Positions 7,038 through 7,052 of a stretch of 7,052 bases of DNA are shown here, one piece after another. This DNA comes from Bacteroidetes/Chlorobi group bacterium ChocPot_Mid (GTDB lineage: Bacteria; Bacteroidota; Ignavibacteria; Kapaibacteriales; UBA2268). The notes under the pieces are model-generated. The model worked only from the letters and a program-made list of their open reading frames with translations, did no database searches and was not told the origin of the DNA. Numbering within the stretch: position 1 is the first letter of the stretch; each line of letters starts with the position of its first letter. The translations under genes were made by a program, and so were the position numbers. The stretch is taken from positions 1 through 7,052 of the forward strand of contig RCNQ01000259.1 of assembly GCA_003731675.1 (NCBI GenBank), read 5' to 3'.

Positions 7038-7052
7038 GTTAATTGTCGGAGT

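Overview
The window is strongly AT-rich (roughly 30% G+C by eye). It carries four long coding regions plus the start of a fifth gene cut by the left edge. An aerotolerance-type BatA/von Willebrand A protein facing a gingipain-family (C25) secreted peptidase, together with generally weak Shine-Dalgarno sequences, suggests a member of the Bacteroidota/Chlorobi/Ignavibacteria/Kapabacteria (FCB) lineage. A finer placement cannot be made from the sequence.

Layout: 1-409 (minus) is the 5' part of a gene whose product begins with a STAS-like domain and runs into what looks like the first segment of an MlaE-type lipid ABC transporter permease. An AT-rich 172-bp divergent spacer separates it from nusB (582-1172, plus). 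nusB converges, with a 15-bp gap, on a two-gene minus-strand operon. That operon is a 699-residue BatA/VWA membrane protein (4112-2013) followed after 3 bp by a class I SAM-dependent methyltransferase (2009-1188). A 243-bp divergent spacer with a 13-bp palindrome and a 12-bp inverted repeat leads to a large C25 peptidase gene resembling PorU and gingipains (4356 onward, plus).

The most notable point is at the right edge. The C25 frame is closed by a TGA directly after a run of nine A residues (7026-7034), before the catalytic His and Cys expected for the family. Removing one A, or adding two, reopens the frame to the end of the window with a family-like continuation. The gene is therefore truncated by a homopolymer indel, decoded by slippage on the A run, or affected by a sequencing error. 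The window ends 15 bases later, so these cannot be told apart here.

Functionally this is mostly a housekeeping and envelope neighbourhood: transcription antitermination (NusB), lipid transport (MlaE-like), an inner-membrane VWA protein with a methyltransferase partner, and a secreted or cell-surface peptidase probably linked to type IX secretion. No tRNA, rRNA, CRISPR array, insertion sequence or phage gene was seen, and no intergenic stretch exceeds 300 bp.
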